Shown: positions 8,030 through 17,307, numbered from the stretch's first letter. The stretch: 54,978 nucleotides of DNA from Clostridia bacterium (GCA_017937655.1 JAGBDE010000006.1:1-54978), one strand, 5' to 3'. The notes: generated by a model not told the origin, from the sequence alone. Translations and numbers: made by a program.

Positions 8030-9185
8030 CCTGTGCACCTCCCTTGTCTTCGTCAAAGTAACGCCAGCAGCTCACGATGTGGGTATCGGTGATATGCATC
8101 TCGTGAGGATAGGCGCCGTTGCAGCGTTCCACGCACTTTTCGCAGCGATCGCGGAAGTAGCAGTAGTTGGGCATGTTGATGGGGTTGGGAACCGCGCCGG
8201 GGATGGAGTACAGGCGATCCACAGTCTTGTTGATCACGGGCTTGGACTCCATCAGGCCGATGGTGTAAGGATGGCGGGGATCCAGGAACACTTCGTGGGC
8301 CAGACCCTTTTCCACCACGCGGCCGGCGTACATGACCACAACGTAGTCAGCCATCTCGGCGATCACGCCCAGGTCGTGGGTGATGAGCATGATGGAAGCG
8401 TTGATCTGGGACTTCAGGTTGCGCAGCAGCTCCAGGATCTGGGCCTGGATGGTCACGTCCAGAGCGGTGGTGGGCTCGTCCGCGATGATGAGGCGGGGGT
8501 TGCACACCAGAGCCATGGCGATGACGATTCTCTGGCGCATACCGCCGGAAAGCTCGTGGGGATAACGGTTGTAGACGCCCTCAGCGTCGGCGATGCCAAC
8601 CATCTTGATGGCCTCGATGGAGCGGGCCTTCACGTCTTCGGGGGTCATTTCGGGGTTATGCAGGGAGATGACCTCGTCCAGCTGGAAACCGATGCGGAAC
8701 ACGGGGTTCAGGCTGGTCATGGGCTCCTGGAAAATCATGGAGATCACGTTGCCGCGAATCTTCTGCATGGCTTCCAAAGGCATCTGGGCCACGTCGTAGG
8801 CTTTGTCGCCCAGGTTCAGGCGCATTTCGCCCTTCACGGTCTGGCCGGTGGGACGCTGCACCAGCTGCATCAGGGACATGCTGGTCACGCTCTTGCCGCA
8901 GCCGGACTCGCCCACAATACCCACGGTCTTGCCGATGGGAACGTCGAAGCTGACGCCATCCACCGCCTTCACCGTACCAATGTCGGTGAAGAAATAGGTG
9001 TGCAGGTTGTCAAACTCCACCACGTTCTCCGGGTTCTTCATGGTGGTCAGGTACTCGGACTCCGGAACATTCTTGCGTTCCCGCTTCTTTTCAAAGGCGC
9101 GGGTGATCTTGATGTTCTCTTTGCTGATCTTGCGGGATTCTCTGGCCGAGATATAGCCAACGGATTTCTTCTTGTCTTTTTTCAT
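8022..9185 (-). CDS. oppD: Oligopeptide ABC transporter ATP-binding protein (OppD/DppD type)
   Basis: A 387-residue ATPase: Walker A GIVGESGCGKSVTS, signature LSGGMRQRIVIAMAL, Walker B LIIADEPTTALD, and the tail motif CYFRDRCEKCVERC. An unusual basic N-terminal extension of about 50 residues (KKDKKKSVGYISARESRK onward) precedes the ATPase fold, which normally begins within ten residues. ATG 9185 has GGGAGGAG close upstream and lies 15 bases after the oppC stop. It acts as the partner of OppF at the inner face of the membrane. Confidence 0.93.
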   Translation of the reverse strand: MKKDKKKSVGYISARESRKISKENIKITRAFEKKRERKNVPESEYLTTMKNPENVVEFDNLHTYFFTDIGTVKAVDGVSFDVPIGKTVGIVGESGCGKSVTSMSLMQLVQRPTGQTVKGEMRLNLGDKAYDVAQMPLEAMQKIRGNVISMIFQEPMTSLNPVFRIGFQLDEVISLHNPEMTPEDVKARSIEAIKMVGIADAEGVYNRYPHELSGGMRQRIVIAMALVCNPRLIIADEPTTALDVTIQAQILELLRNLKSQINASIMLITHDLGVIAEMADYVVVMYAGRVVEKGLAHEVFLDPRHPYTIGLMESKPVINKTVDRLYSIPGAVPNPINMPNYCYFRDRCEKCVERCNGAYPHEMHITDTHIVSCWRYFDEDKGGAQDE

Positions 9186-9200
9186 GGTTACTCCTCCCGC

Positions 9201-10955
9201 TTACCGCTTCATCTTCGGGTCAAAGGCGTCGCGCAGGCCGTCACCGACAAAGTTGAAACCAAGCACGGTGAGCACGATCAGAACGCCTGCGGGAATCCAG
9301 ATGAACCAGAAGTTGGACATGACGTAAATATTGCTGGCGGAGTTGATGATGGTACCCCAGGAAGCCAGCGGATACTTGATACCCAGGCCCAGGAAGGACA
9401 GGGTTGCTTCCGTCAGGATGATGCCGCCCAGGGACATGGTGGCCTGCACGATGAGCAGGGGCATGACGTTGGGCACCAGGTGGCGGAAAATACGACGGCT
9501 GATGCGGATACCGGTGGCCTCGGTGGCAACCATGAAGTCCTGCTCACGCAGGGACAGGATCTGGCCGCGGACGGTACGGGCGATGCCGGTCCAGCCCATG
9601 ATGCCCATGATACCCATCAGCATGAAAATACGGGTATAGGGGTTGACCTCGAAGGCGTCCATCAGCGCGCCGGCGATGATCATCATGGGATAGTAGGGAA
9701 TGGAGTTGAACAAATCGACGAAACGCATGAGCAGGGTGTCCACCCAGCCGCCGAAGTAGCCGGAAACACCGCCGATCACGATACCGATGAGCAGCTCCAG
9801 GAACACAACCACGAAGCCCATCAGCAGGGAGATGCGGCCGCCGTACATCAGGCGGGTCATCACGTCCATGCCGTGGTCATCGGTGCCCAGCCAGTGGGCG
9901 CCGCTGGGAGCAGCGTACATGTCGATGAGCATGGTCTTCTGCTCGGTGTAGATCACGTAGTTGTTCACGCTGATCTGGATGGTGTGCTTTTCGGTCACGC
10001 CCTCAGCGTTCACATACTCAAAGCTGCTTTCATGGGCAGCAATGGCGTCGGTAACGGCAGCCTTGTAGTCCATGGGCAGGAACACGCCGTTGTTCACGGG
10101 GTTCACAATCACGTTGGACACATTGGCCACAGGGGTCTTGGCGTCGCCTTCGCCAACGGAGATGGTGGCGGTGGTTTCGCTTTCGATGTCCAGGGTGTAG
10201 GTCACGCCGTCCAGCTCGAAAGAGGTCTCGCCGGCGTGCATGGCGGTCTCGCTGAGGAGACGGAAATCAAAGTTGTTGACAAGTTCAGCGTACTCGGCAG
10301 AATAAGCGTCAAAGGACAGCATACTGGCCAGAGCGATGTCCTCGGAACCGGCCAGAGTGTAGCTCTTGGCCTTGCCGGCGGTCAGGGTGTAGCTGACGCC
10401 GTCCAACTCGAAGGTGTTCTTGCCGCCCTGCACTGCAGCGATGGCTTCCTTCTTCAGTTCGTCGGAAATGGTAGCGCCGCCGATGGGCTTCACGTCCACG
10501 ATCTTGCCCAGAGCGGTCACATTGCCCAGCTGCTGGGAGGTGCCGATGCGGAAGAAGCCTTCGTCCACCTTAACCACGCTGTAGGTGGTTCCGCCAGCCT
10601 CGAAGGAGGGGTCGCCGTTCTTGGCGGCCAGGGTGAACTTGGCGCGGGTGGTGGCGGGCAGTTCCTTGCCGTCACGGGTCAGGTAACGGAACTCGGTGTT
10701 GACCACGGCGCCGGCGTATTCCTTGTTGGCGTAGTCATACTTGTAGAACACCTGGTCCTGACGGTAGGGGCTGATGATGCCGCCCAGGAAGGAGAAAGCG
10801 AACATGAACGCCAGAATGCAGATACCGGCAATGGCCAGACGGTTACGGATGAAGCGCTTGAAAACCATCATACCAGGAGAAAGGACTTTCACCCGGCGGC
10901 CATCGTCCAGAGCAAGGTTCTGGTTGTTGTTGGTGTTGTTGGTGGTTTCGGACAT
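9201..10955 (-). CDS. oppC: Oligopeptide ABC transporter permease OppC with large extracytoplasmic insert
   Basis: A 584-residue permease, about twice the usual 280-300. TM1 is at residues 40-60. The conserved permease core resumes at APSGAHWLGTDDHGMDVMTR (about 349-368) and includes the EAA-loop region near residue 470. Between them, residues 66-348 form an insert predicted to lie outside the cell. It holds repeated short units PSFEAGGTTYSVV (116-128), NTFELDGVSYTLT (180-192) and TSFELDGVTYTLD (244-256), spaced 64 residues apart, with a weaker SSFEYVNAEGV near 310. The reading frame, codon use and GGAGG start at 10955 are all normal, so this is a real domain and not a frame error. It may dock the equally enlarged binding protein. 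Confidence 0.9.
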   Translation of the reverse strand: MSETTNNTNNNQNLALDDGRRVKVLSPGMMVFKRFIRNRLAIAGICILAFMFAFSFLGGIISPYRQDQVFYKYDYANKEYAGAVVNTEFRYLTRDGKELPATTRAKFTLAAKNGDPSFEAGGTTYSVVKVDEGFFRIGTSQQLGNVTALGKIVDVKPIGGATISDELKKEAIAAVQGGKNTFELDGVSYTLTAGKAKSYTLAGSEDIALASMLSFDAYSAEYAELVNNFDFRLLSETAMHAGETSFELDGVTYTLDIESETTATISVGEGDAKTPVANVSNVIVNPVNNGVFLPMDYKAAVTDAIAAHESSFEYVNAEGVTEKHTIQISVNNYVIYTEQKTMLIDMYAAPSGAHWLGTDDHGMDVMTRLMYGGRISLLMGFVVVFLELLIGIVIGGVSGYFGGWVDTLLMRFVDLFNSIPYYPMMIIAGALMDAFEVNPYTRIFMLMGIMGIMGWTGIARTVRGQILSLREQDFMVATEATGIRISRRIFRHLVPNVMPLLIVQATMSLGGIILTEATLSFLGLGIKYPLASWGTIINSASNIYVMSNFWFIWIPAGVLIVLTVLGFNFVGDGLRDAFDPKMKR

Positions 10956-10977
10956 GGTTGCACGTTCCTCCTTTCCG

Positions 10978-11973
10978 TCAGTTTACACGCACGCGGGGGT
11001 CGACCACTGCGTACATGATATCAGCCAGCATCAGGCTGATCTGGGTCAGAACAAGACCAAAGACCGAGTAGAACATGGTGAAGGGCAGGTCACCGGCCAC
11101 CATGGCGTCATAAGCGATGTAACCGATGCCGGGGATCTGGTACAGGGTCTCGGTGATCATGGAACCGCTGAACAGGCTGGGCACCAGGTAGCTCATGTAG
11201 CTGACCAGGGGGATCAAAGTGTTGCGGAAGGCGTGACGGTTGATGACCACTTTCTCGCTCAGGCCCTTGGCGCGGGCGGTGCGGATGTAGTCAGCGTTCA
11301 GCACTTCCAGCATGTTGGTACGGGTGTAGCGGGTCAGACCGCCGATGTTGAGCATGGTCAGGGTCAAAGTGGGCAGCACCATGTGCTTGAGCATATCCAT
11401 GGCCTTGCCCCAGCCGTCCAGCTGCTCATAATATCTGCCGACGATGCCGTACAGGTCAAACCAGCCCAGCTTGACGGCAAACACATATTTCAGAACCGTT
11501 GCCAGGAAGAAAGTGGGCAACGATATACAAAGCATAGCAAATACGGTAATACCGTAGTCAAATCCGCTGTACTGATGGCGCGCGGCCTGAATACCCAGCG
11601 GAATACAGATGGCAACCTGCAGGATCAGCGTAACCACGTTGAGCACAACAGAATACCAGATAACGTCGTTGAATTTTTCGGTAACGGACATGCCGTACTT
11701 CCAGCTCTCGCCAAAGTCGCCCTTGAGAACATTCCCAAGCCAGTTGGCAAAGCCGGTGAATACGTCGTCATTCATATGATAAGCTTCGTTGAGCTTTTCC
11801 AGCCATTCTTCATAGCTGGCGCCGCCGGTAGTGGCGCTGGCGGCAGCACGCTGACGGGCCAGACCTTCCACAAAGGAAGTAGGCATACAGCGCATCACGC
11901 CGTAAATGATAAATGAACCGCAAAGAATAATGACAAGAGCCAAGCTGATACGCCTGACAATAAACTTCCACAC
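10978..11973 (-). CDS. oppB: Oligopeptide ABC transporter permease OppB
   Basis: A 331-residue multi-spanning permease starting at GTG 11973, with GGGGAGGG nine bases upstream. TM1 (ISLALVIILCGSFIIYGVMR), the ADYIRTARAKGLSEKVVINR EAA loop (about 230-250) and the C-terminal ...ADIMYAVVDPRVRVN are family hallmarks. The usual early FFLP-type loop is expanded (SATTGGASYEEWLEKLNEAY). It forms the membrane channel with OppC. A strong hairpin between the oppA stop and this gene suggests lower expression than the binding protein. Confidence 0.93.
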   Translation of the reverse strand: MWKFIVRRISLALVIILCGSFIIYGVMRCMPTSFVEGLARQRAAASATTGGASYEEWLEKLNEAYHMNDDVFTGFANWLGNVLKGDFGESWKYGMSVTEKFNDVIWYSVVLNVVTLILQVAICIPLGIQAARHQYSGFDYGITVFAMLCISLPTFFLATVLKYVFAVKLGWFDLYGIVGRYYEQLDGWGKAMDMLKHMVLPTLTLTMLNIGGLTRYTRTNMLEVLNADYIRTARAKGLSEKVVINRHAFRNTLIPLVSYMSYLVPSLFSGSMITETLYQIPGIGYIAYDAMVAGDLPFTMFYSVFGLVLTQISLMLADIMYAVVDPRVRVN

Positions 11974-12029
11974 TTTTGCATTCCCTCCCCAAAAGGTTTT
12001 GTCTCCCCGTACTTATCAATGTGGCTCAA

Positions 12030-12056
12030 GCCACCCCCCGCCGAAGCGGGAGGTGG
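12030..12056 (-). terminator. Intercistronic UUCG hairpin oppA/oppB
   Basis: On the transcribed strand GCCACCTCCCGC is followed by TTCG then GCGGGGGGTGGC, a 12-base stem closed by a C(UUCG)G tetraloop. There is no U-tract, so partial termination or protection of the oppA message from 3' decay is more likely than full stop. Confidence 0.75.
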
Positions 12057-12106
12057 CCCGAGCGCTTAATGAGCATCTAATGGGGAGTTGATGCTTTTCA
12101 GTAAAG

Positions 12107-14509
12107 TTACTGAGCAGCCTCAACCATCTTCATGGTCTCGATTTCAGACAGCCAGCCCCAGTAGGTGGTGACGTCGGGGGTCACGGTAGCGGTGTCAACG
12201 CGCTGAGAGCTGGCGATGACGATGTTCTGGCGCTGGTAGGCGGGGATTTCCACGGCCCAGTCCATGATGTCTTCCAGAGCGGCACGGTACAGAACCTTGC
12301 GGTAGCTCTGGTCAGAGGAAGTACGGGCTTCCAGGATCAGGCTGTCCAGTTCTTCGGACTGGATGTGGTAGTGGTTGGAGTCGGAACCGCCCAGACCAAC
12401 GATGTTGGAAGAGTGGTAAACCTGATACATGTCAGGATCGATGGTGGAGCCCCAAGCAGCGGCCCACAGTTCCTGAGTGCCGGCGTCCAGAGCATCCCAC
12501 AGCACGTTGGAGTCAGCGGGGTCGTTGATCTTCAGCTCGATGCCGATGGTGGCCAGAGCAGCCTTAGCATCGGTCAGGATAGCGAAGGAGGGGTGATCGC
12601 CGATACCATCAGCGGGGATGATGACTTCGTAGCTCAGCTTAGCGCCTTCGGGAGCAGCGGTGAACACGCCAGCTTCCTCATCGAAGGTGAAACCAGCAGC
12701 CTTGAAGAAGCCGATAGCGGCCTGCAGAGCGGCAGCGTACTTCTCTTCGGTGGTCATCTCAGCGGTGAAGATGGGGTTGCCATCCACGTCCACGGAGAAT
12801 GCAACGCGGTAGCCCTCGTCAGTAGCCTGAGGAGCGGCCCAGCTGGTGGAGGAGATGGGGTAGTTGATGACAGCGGCAGCGTCTCCGTAGTAGGAGTCGA
12901 AAGCGGTGTCACGGTACACGGCCAGCACGGTGGCGAAGCCCTTACGCAGGTTCTTGGAAGCTTCGGAACCGGGTTCGCCGGCAACGTTCATGGTGTCGGC
13001 GTTCATGCCGATGTAGCCATAGCCCAGGTTGGCCACGGAGTAGGTGGTCACAACATCACCGGTCACTTCGCCGTTGCTGTTGAAGGAGCGCAGCATTTCG
13101 AAGTTGGCCTTGGTGCCGTTGAGTTCGCCGCCGTCGGCGGTACCGGTCTGCACAGCGGTAGCAACTTCAGCAGAGTTGGTTTCCTTGTACTGAGCGGTAG
13201 CGATAGCGGGAGCGCCCTTGAAGTAGTTCTCGTTGGCTTCGTAGTACACAACGCGGTTCTCGTACTTCACGAACTTGTAGGGGCCAGCGCCCATGGGAAC
13301 GGTGTTCTTGGACTGCACGCAGCTCAGGTCGCCGTAGGGGTGACCGAAGTTGTTAGCATCGTAGTCATAGGTGCCGTCGCCATAGTAGTGCTTGGGGGTG
13401 ATGTTCAGACCGCAGATGGAGTACACGGCGGGAGCGGAGAAGCCCTTCACCTTGACTTCGACGGTGTAATCATCCAGCTTCTTGATACCGGAGATGTTGG
13501 GAACACCAGCGGACATGTCAACGCCAGCGGCAGCAGCCAGGGCGGACATGGTCTCGGAGTTCAGAGCATCCAGGGTGGTGCCGGTGGCGGATTCGCCAGC
13601 GCCCAGGTAAGCGGCAAAGCTGCCAGCGTACTTGGCATAAGCGGCCTCGTAGTAATCTTCGGCGGTGGGCAGCACATCGCTGGCCAGGTCGAAGGTTTCG
13701 CCGGAAGCGGTGGTCAGGGTGGTGCCGTCAACGCCGGCGAAGCCCCACATGGCCATACCGAAAGCGACCTTCAGGCCTTCGGAAGCGGTGATTTCTTCCA
13801 CAGTCTTGCCGATGGCGGGAGCGTAGTCCTCGGTGCAGTAGTTGGTGAACACGTAGTCCACGATGCCCTGCACGTCAGCGGTCCACAGAGCCTTCACGGA
13901 GCCATAGTAAGCATCATACTGCTCCTGGGTGAAGGGATCGGCTTCAGTGACGGTGTATTCGGGGCCGGCAGCAACCAGGGCGTCGAACACGGTCACAACA
14001 GCGTCCAGAGAAGCCTCGGGGATCTGGGTCATGTAGGCCTGCAGACCGAGGATGTCATAGCTGTTGAGGGTGGTGGAGCCAGAGTAGCTGGGATCCAGAT
14101 ACACATAGTAGGTGAAGATGATGTCATCAGCGGTGACGGGTTCGCCATCGGAGAACTTCAGGTCTTCACGGATCTTGGTGGTGTAGGTGGTGATATCGGT
14201 TGCCTCATCGTACACAACGCTGATGTTAGCGGGGCCGGTGTAGAGGTAATCGGTACCATTGTAGTTGATGGTTTCGCCTTCGATAGCATTGTAGACGATA
14301 CCGCCCACACGGTCGGTGGTCATCATGCTGATCTGAGTCATGCCAACCACGTTCTGGTCGTACTCAGTATCGGCGAAGTAGGGGCTGAATTTTTCGGACA
14401 GGGTGTCGGTAGCCACAACCAGGGGAGTGCCGACAGCTGCTTCTTCTGCGATGGCGGTCATGCTCAGGAGCATGCAGGCAGCCAGCAACAGAGCCAACAG
14501 TTTCTTCAT
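12107..14509 (-). CDS. oppA: Extracellular peptide-binding protein of ABC transporter (enlarged)
   Basis: An 800-residue solute-binding protein of the SBP_bac_5 family, which is usually 500-600 residues. The N-terminus MKKLLALLLAACMLLSMTAIA is an export signal. LAAC at residues 9-12 could be a lipobox, although the signal reads on to an AIA cleavage site. Family motifs include LKFSDGEPVTADDIIFTYYV (117-136). Residues about 150-338 form extra sequence before the family resumes at ISGIKKLDDYTVEVKV. ATG 14509 has AAGGAGGA upstream; a longer frame lacks a ribosome site. First gene of the opp operon, behind a near-perfect promoter. It delivers the substrate to OppBC. Confidence 0.93.
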   Translation of the reverse strand: MKKLLALLLAACMLLSMTAIAEEAAVGTPLVVATDTLSEKFSPYFADTEYDQNVVGMTQISMMTTDRVGGIVYNAIEGETINYNGTDYLYTGPANISVVYDEATDITTYTTKIREDLKFSDGEPVTADDIIFTYYVYLDPSYSGSTTLNSYDILGLQAYMTQIPEASLDAVVTVFDALVAAGPEYTVTEADPFTQEQYDAYYGSVKALWTADVQGIVDYVFTNYCTEDYAPAIGKTVEEITASEGLKVAFGMAMWGFAGVDGTTLTTASGETFDLASDVLPTAEDYYEAAYAKYAGSFAAYLGAGESATGTTLDALNSETMSALAAAAGVDMSAGVPNISGIKKLDDYTVEVKVKGFSAPAVYSICGLNITPKHYYGDGTYDYDANNFGHPYGDLSCVQSKNTVPMGAGPYKFVKYENRVVYYEANENYFKGAPAIATAQYKETNSAEVATAVQTGTADGGELNGTKANFEMLRSFNSNGEVTGDVVTTYSVANLGYGYIGMNADTMNVAGEPGSEASKNLRKGFATVLAVYRDTAFDSYYGDAAAVINYPISSTSWAAPQATDEGYRVAFSVDVDGNPIFTAEMTTEEKYAAALQAAIGFFKAAGFTFDEEAGVFTAAPEGAKLSYEVIIPADGIGDHPSFAILTDAKAALATIGIELKINDPADSNVLWDALDAGTQELWAAAWGSTIDPDMYQVYHSSNIVGLGGSDSNHYHIQSEELDSLILEARTSSDQSYRKVLYRAALEDIMDWAVEIPAYQRQNIVIASSQRVDTATVTPDVTTYWGWLSEIETMKMVEAAQ

Positions 14510-14580
14510 GAATGGTTCCTCCTTGTTCATTTTTTCACCCCTCTTTTCTGCATGAAAAAAGAGATGTGATCCATGATGGG

Positions 14581-14609
14581 ATTTTATCATTGTAAATGCA
14601 AGTTGTCAA
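14581..14609 (-). promoter_or_regulatory. Promoter of opp operon
   Basis: Leftward TTGACA (14604-14609), 17-base spacer, TAAAAT (14581-14586), about 70 bases before the oppA start. Confidence 0.8.
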
Positions 14610-14763
14610 CTCGCAGTTTGGCCATATTTTCCGGCCTTTTCACAAAACATGACATATTTTTTGCAAACGTTTGAACATTTCCGCCATACTGCACGGTTTT
14701 TTGCTTTTTGTTTTCCGATGTGATATGCTGATATATACCGACTGCAACCGGGGAGGAATGACC

Positions 14764-15333
14764 TTGAAAGAGCGCAAATACAAGGAAGACTACGGCTTCC
14801 GTTCCTATATTGACAGCCGCGGAAAGGAAAAACGGGAGGCCGTTTACCAGGGCGACTATTTTGCCTACGAAGGCGGCGCGCCCGTCCGCAAGAAAGCGCT
14901 GGTGGAGTCGCTGGTCTTTTTTGCAATATGCCTGATACTGTACTTTGTTTATATGAAGCTGAACACACCCAGCTCCAGCTGCATGTACGTGCTGCCCATC
15001 TCCGCCTGCGCGCTGATTGTGCTGGTGTACTGGGCCATGGGCCTGTTTTCCATGTGGCGTGCCCCGGAAAAAATGACCCGCCTGCAAAAGGAAAACGGTG
15101 TCGGCCGGGTGCTGCGCTCCTCCGTGGGCTGCGGCGTGCTGCTTGCCATGGCCTCTCTGGGCGACATCCTGTTCATGCTGCTGACCCTGAAGGAACGCTA
15201 CACCGAGGAGATCCTTGGCTTTGCCTTTCTGGCCTGCGCCGCCATGGCGGCCATGGGCTGCTTCCTGCGGGTTCGTGAAACCTACAACAAAATCCGTACC
15301 ATCGCCGCGAGCAAAGGAGGAGAAGACAAATGA
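14764..15333 (+). CDS. Membrane protein of unknown function
   Basis: A 189-residue protein with a charged N-terminus (about 45 residues, KERKYKEDYGFRSYIDSRGK) and four likely membrane segments, for example LVFFAICLILYFVYM and CALIVLVYWAMGL. Start choice: GGGGAGG ends one base before ATG 14758 but seven bases before TTG 14764, so the TTG fits better. The stop overlaps the next start in an ATGA arrangement, so the two genes are coupled. I do not recognise the family. Confidence 0.65.
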   Translation: MKERKYKEDYGFRSYIDSRGKEKREAVYQGDYFAYEGGAPVRKKALVESLVFFAICLILYFVYMKLNTPSSSCMYVLPISACALIVLVYWAMGLFSMWRAPEKMTRLQKENGVGRVLRSSVGCGVLLAMASLGDILFMLLTLKERYTEEILGFAFLACAAMAAMGCFLRVRETYNKIRTIAASKGGEDK

Positions 15334-15830
15334 AGTGGTACACCAAGCTGCTGGTTTTTCTGGCCATCGGCACGCTGCTTTTTGTAATTTTTGGCTTTTC
15401 CTACGTGATCCGGGCCAAGTACCAGATGAACGAGTACAATATCCAGCTGGGCGTGGCCTTCAACGCCGCCACCTTTGTCAACGCCACGGAAACCTTCACC
15501 GATGAAGAGAACGCGGTCATCGCCACCTACGAGGGAAAAAGCGCCGTCATCGTGCCGGAAAACTACAAGGCCCTGCAAAGCTACCTGCGCCGGGATTACG
15601 CCATGCCCCCCTTCGGAAAAGTGAAGGACGAGAGCGCGCTGCACATCAGCATCTGCGGCGAAAGCCACCTTTACATCCAGGGCGACAAGGACGGCCAGGG
15701 CGCGCTGCTCCGCCTGGACACCGACGGCAAATCCTTCCTGATGCACGTCACCGGCGGCGACCTGTGGGAAAAGATCCTGAAAATAGCCCTGGAAGGCCGG
15801 AACGATTATCCCAACATTCCTCTGGAATAA
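15330..15830 (+). CDS. Membrane-anchored protein of unknown function
   Basis: A 166-residue protein with one N-terminal membrane segment (LLVFLAIGTLLFVIFGFSYV) and an extracytoplasmic domain of about 135 residues. ATG 15330 overlaps the upstream stop by four bases and has AAAGGAGG upstream. No motif that I recognise; the pair with the preceding membrane protein probably acts as one unit. A strong terminator follows. Confidence 0.65.
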   Translation: MKWYTKLLVFLAIGTLLFVIFGFSYVIRAKYQMNEYNIQLGVAFNAATFVNATETFTDEENAVIATYEGKSAVIVPENYKALQSYLRRDYAMPPFGKVKDESALHISICGESHLYIQGDKDGQGALLRLDTDGKSFLMHVTGGDLWEKILKIALEGRNDYPNIPLE

Positions 15831-15848
15831 AAGAAGATCGAGAAAAAT

Positions 15849-15884
15849 CCCCTCTGCGAAAATCCACGCAGAGGGGTCTTTTTT
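15849..15884 (+). terminator. Rho-independent terminator
   Basis: CCCCTCTGCG (15849-15858) pairs with CGCAGAGGGG (15867-15876), then TCTTTTTT. It separates convergent genes. Confidence 0.9.
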
Positions 15885-16971
15885 ACCAATGGCTGAAAAC
15901 CAATCCTGCCAGGGGCGACAAAACGATCATCACCACAGAAAAGCTGAAGGAATCAATGGACGTCAGGGTGGCCCGCTGCTCCGAGGGGAACATGTCCTGC
16001 AAGATGGCGTTGGTGCGCACCTGCAGAGCGTCGTCCCCCATGGCGGACAGGAATCCGCCCAGGGCCATCACCCAGTACAGCGGAGAGTGCTCCAGCAGAA
16101 ATCCGGTCAATACCAGCCCGGAGGAAAGCAGGAACATCCACCCATAGCGAATCCGCGGCAGTTTCACAATGAGCCGCGACCCCAAAATGCCGCCCAGCTG
16201 CATCAGCAGCAGCGCCGGGCCCAGTCCCCAGGCGGGAATGCCTCGCTCGGGCAGCTTGGCCTGGAGGAAAAACAGAAGCAGGATGTCCACCGCGCCTACC
16301 AAAGAGTTGCAAAGCATCAGTCCCAGGGCTTTCCGTGCCTTTCCCACAAAGGCAAAGCTTTCCCGGAAACAGCGGGCAAGGCGCTTCATCAGCCGCTCTC
16401 CCCCGCCCCTTTCCCCGGGGCAGATTTCACTGAGGCCGCCGATCACCATTAGCTGCACCGCCCCGGTGATCAGACCCGTCCCGTAGGCCAGCCGGTGCCC
16501 GATGGTCAGCGCAAAGCCTGCGCACAGGGTAGACAGGCCGTCGCAGAGGCGGTAGATGGTCAGCTGATTGGACTCGTACCTTTCAAAGCGGCTTTCCTGC
16601 CCCGCCATTTTCAGGGAGTCGTAGGCCAGGGCGTCGCCGGAGCCGGAGGAAAAGTTGTAGCTCAGCGCCATAAACACAATGGACAGGCACACCATGAACA
16701 GATTGGCAGACGCGATCATGATCACATTGGCCACCATGCGCATCAGCGTGCTGACCAGCAGCATGCGCTTGCGGCCAAAAACATCCGCCAGCACGCCGGA
16801 GGGGATCTCGAAAATCAGGCTGGTGATGTGGAACACCGTTTCCACAAAGCCGATTTCCACAAGGCTGTAGCCCCGGGCCGCCAGGATGGCCACCCAGGCC
16901 CCGGTCAGGGACAGGCTTCCCAGCACGGAGGAAGAATACAGTTTTCTGATTTGCTTTTTGATTTGGAACAT
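15883..16971 (-). CDS. MFS transporter
   Basis: A 362-residue major facilitator protein, slightly short for the family, with about ten to twelve hydrophobic segments. The loop 2-3 motif GVLADVFGRKRMLLVS matches the MFS signature (G-x3-D-x2-GRK). ATG 16971 follows AAGGAGA; an in-frame TTG further upstream has no ribosome site. The closest-looking MFS group comprises drug or metabolite exporters, but substrate cannot be read from sequence. The 220-base 5' leader with a small ribosome-site-bearing ORF hints at translation-linked regulation, as found for some resistance exporters. Confidence 0.85.
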   Translation of the reverse strand: MFQIKKQIRKLYSSSVLGSLSLTGAWVAILAARGYSLVEIGFVETVFHITSLIFEIPSGVLADVFGRKRMLLVSTLMRMVANVIMIASANLFMVCLSIVFMALSYNFSSGSGDALAYDSLKMAGQESRFERYESNQLTIYRLCDGLSTLCAGFALTIGHRLAYGTGLITGAVQLMVIGGLSEICPGERGGGERLMKRLARCFRESFAFVGKARKALGLMLCNSLVGAVDILLLFFLQAKLPERGIPAWGLGPALLLMQLGGILGSRLIVKLPRIRYGWMFLLSSGLVLTGFLLEHSPLYWVMALGGFLSAMGDDALQVRTNAILQDMFPSEQRATLTSIDSFSFSVVMIVLSPLAGLVFSHW

Positions 16972-17200
16972 AAAAAAATCTCCTTCATCTTGAACTTCAC
17001 TCAAAACAAGGAGACAATGCGCTCGAACATGGCCCGCGGCAAGGCTTTCCGCCCCATTTATCCGCAGATGGCCGCCTTCAAAAAGGGCGCACTATCCCCC
17101 TTGAAGGCGAAAATAGAACCTTTGGTCAGCTGTACGTTTCGCATCTTCCACATACGGACGGCCCCCTTTCTTCATTCTGCCAATCGGCCCAATTATCATA
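16972..17200 (-). promoter_or_regulatory. Leader region of MFS gene with short ORFs
   Basis: A leftward promoter TTGCGC (17219-17224), 18 bases, TATGAT (17195-17200) gives an expected leader of about 220 bases. It holds a 31-codon ORF (17153 down to 17058, with AGGGGG eight bases before its ATG). A 18-codon ORF follows directly (TAAATG junction, stop at 17001). The gene proper begins at 16971. Candidate leader peptides; alternatively remnants of an older gene end. Confidence 0.4.
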
Positions 17201-17277
17201 GCACATCCCCCGCCGCAAGCGCAAGCAGGGCAAAAATGTTTTTTTGCTGAACCTGTTCCCGGAAGGACCCTGTTTCA

Positions 17278-17307
17278 TTGACAGCCGGATTGCCCAAATG
17301 ATATGAT
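17278..17307 (+). promoter_or_regulatory. Promoter of glnA
   Basis: TTGACA (17278-17283), 18-base spacer, TATGAT (17302-17307), 33 bases before the glnA start. Confidence 0.8.

Noticed and set aside
7785-11018. Very long rightward open frame opposite the opp genes
   Set aside because: It is antisense to three well-recognised transporter genes, has low-complexity His/Gly/Val content and no ribosome site.
12365-14569. 734-codon open frame opposite oppA
   Set aside because: Antisense to a complete binding-protein gene and Gly/Val/His-rich; no ribosome site.
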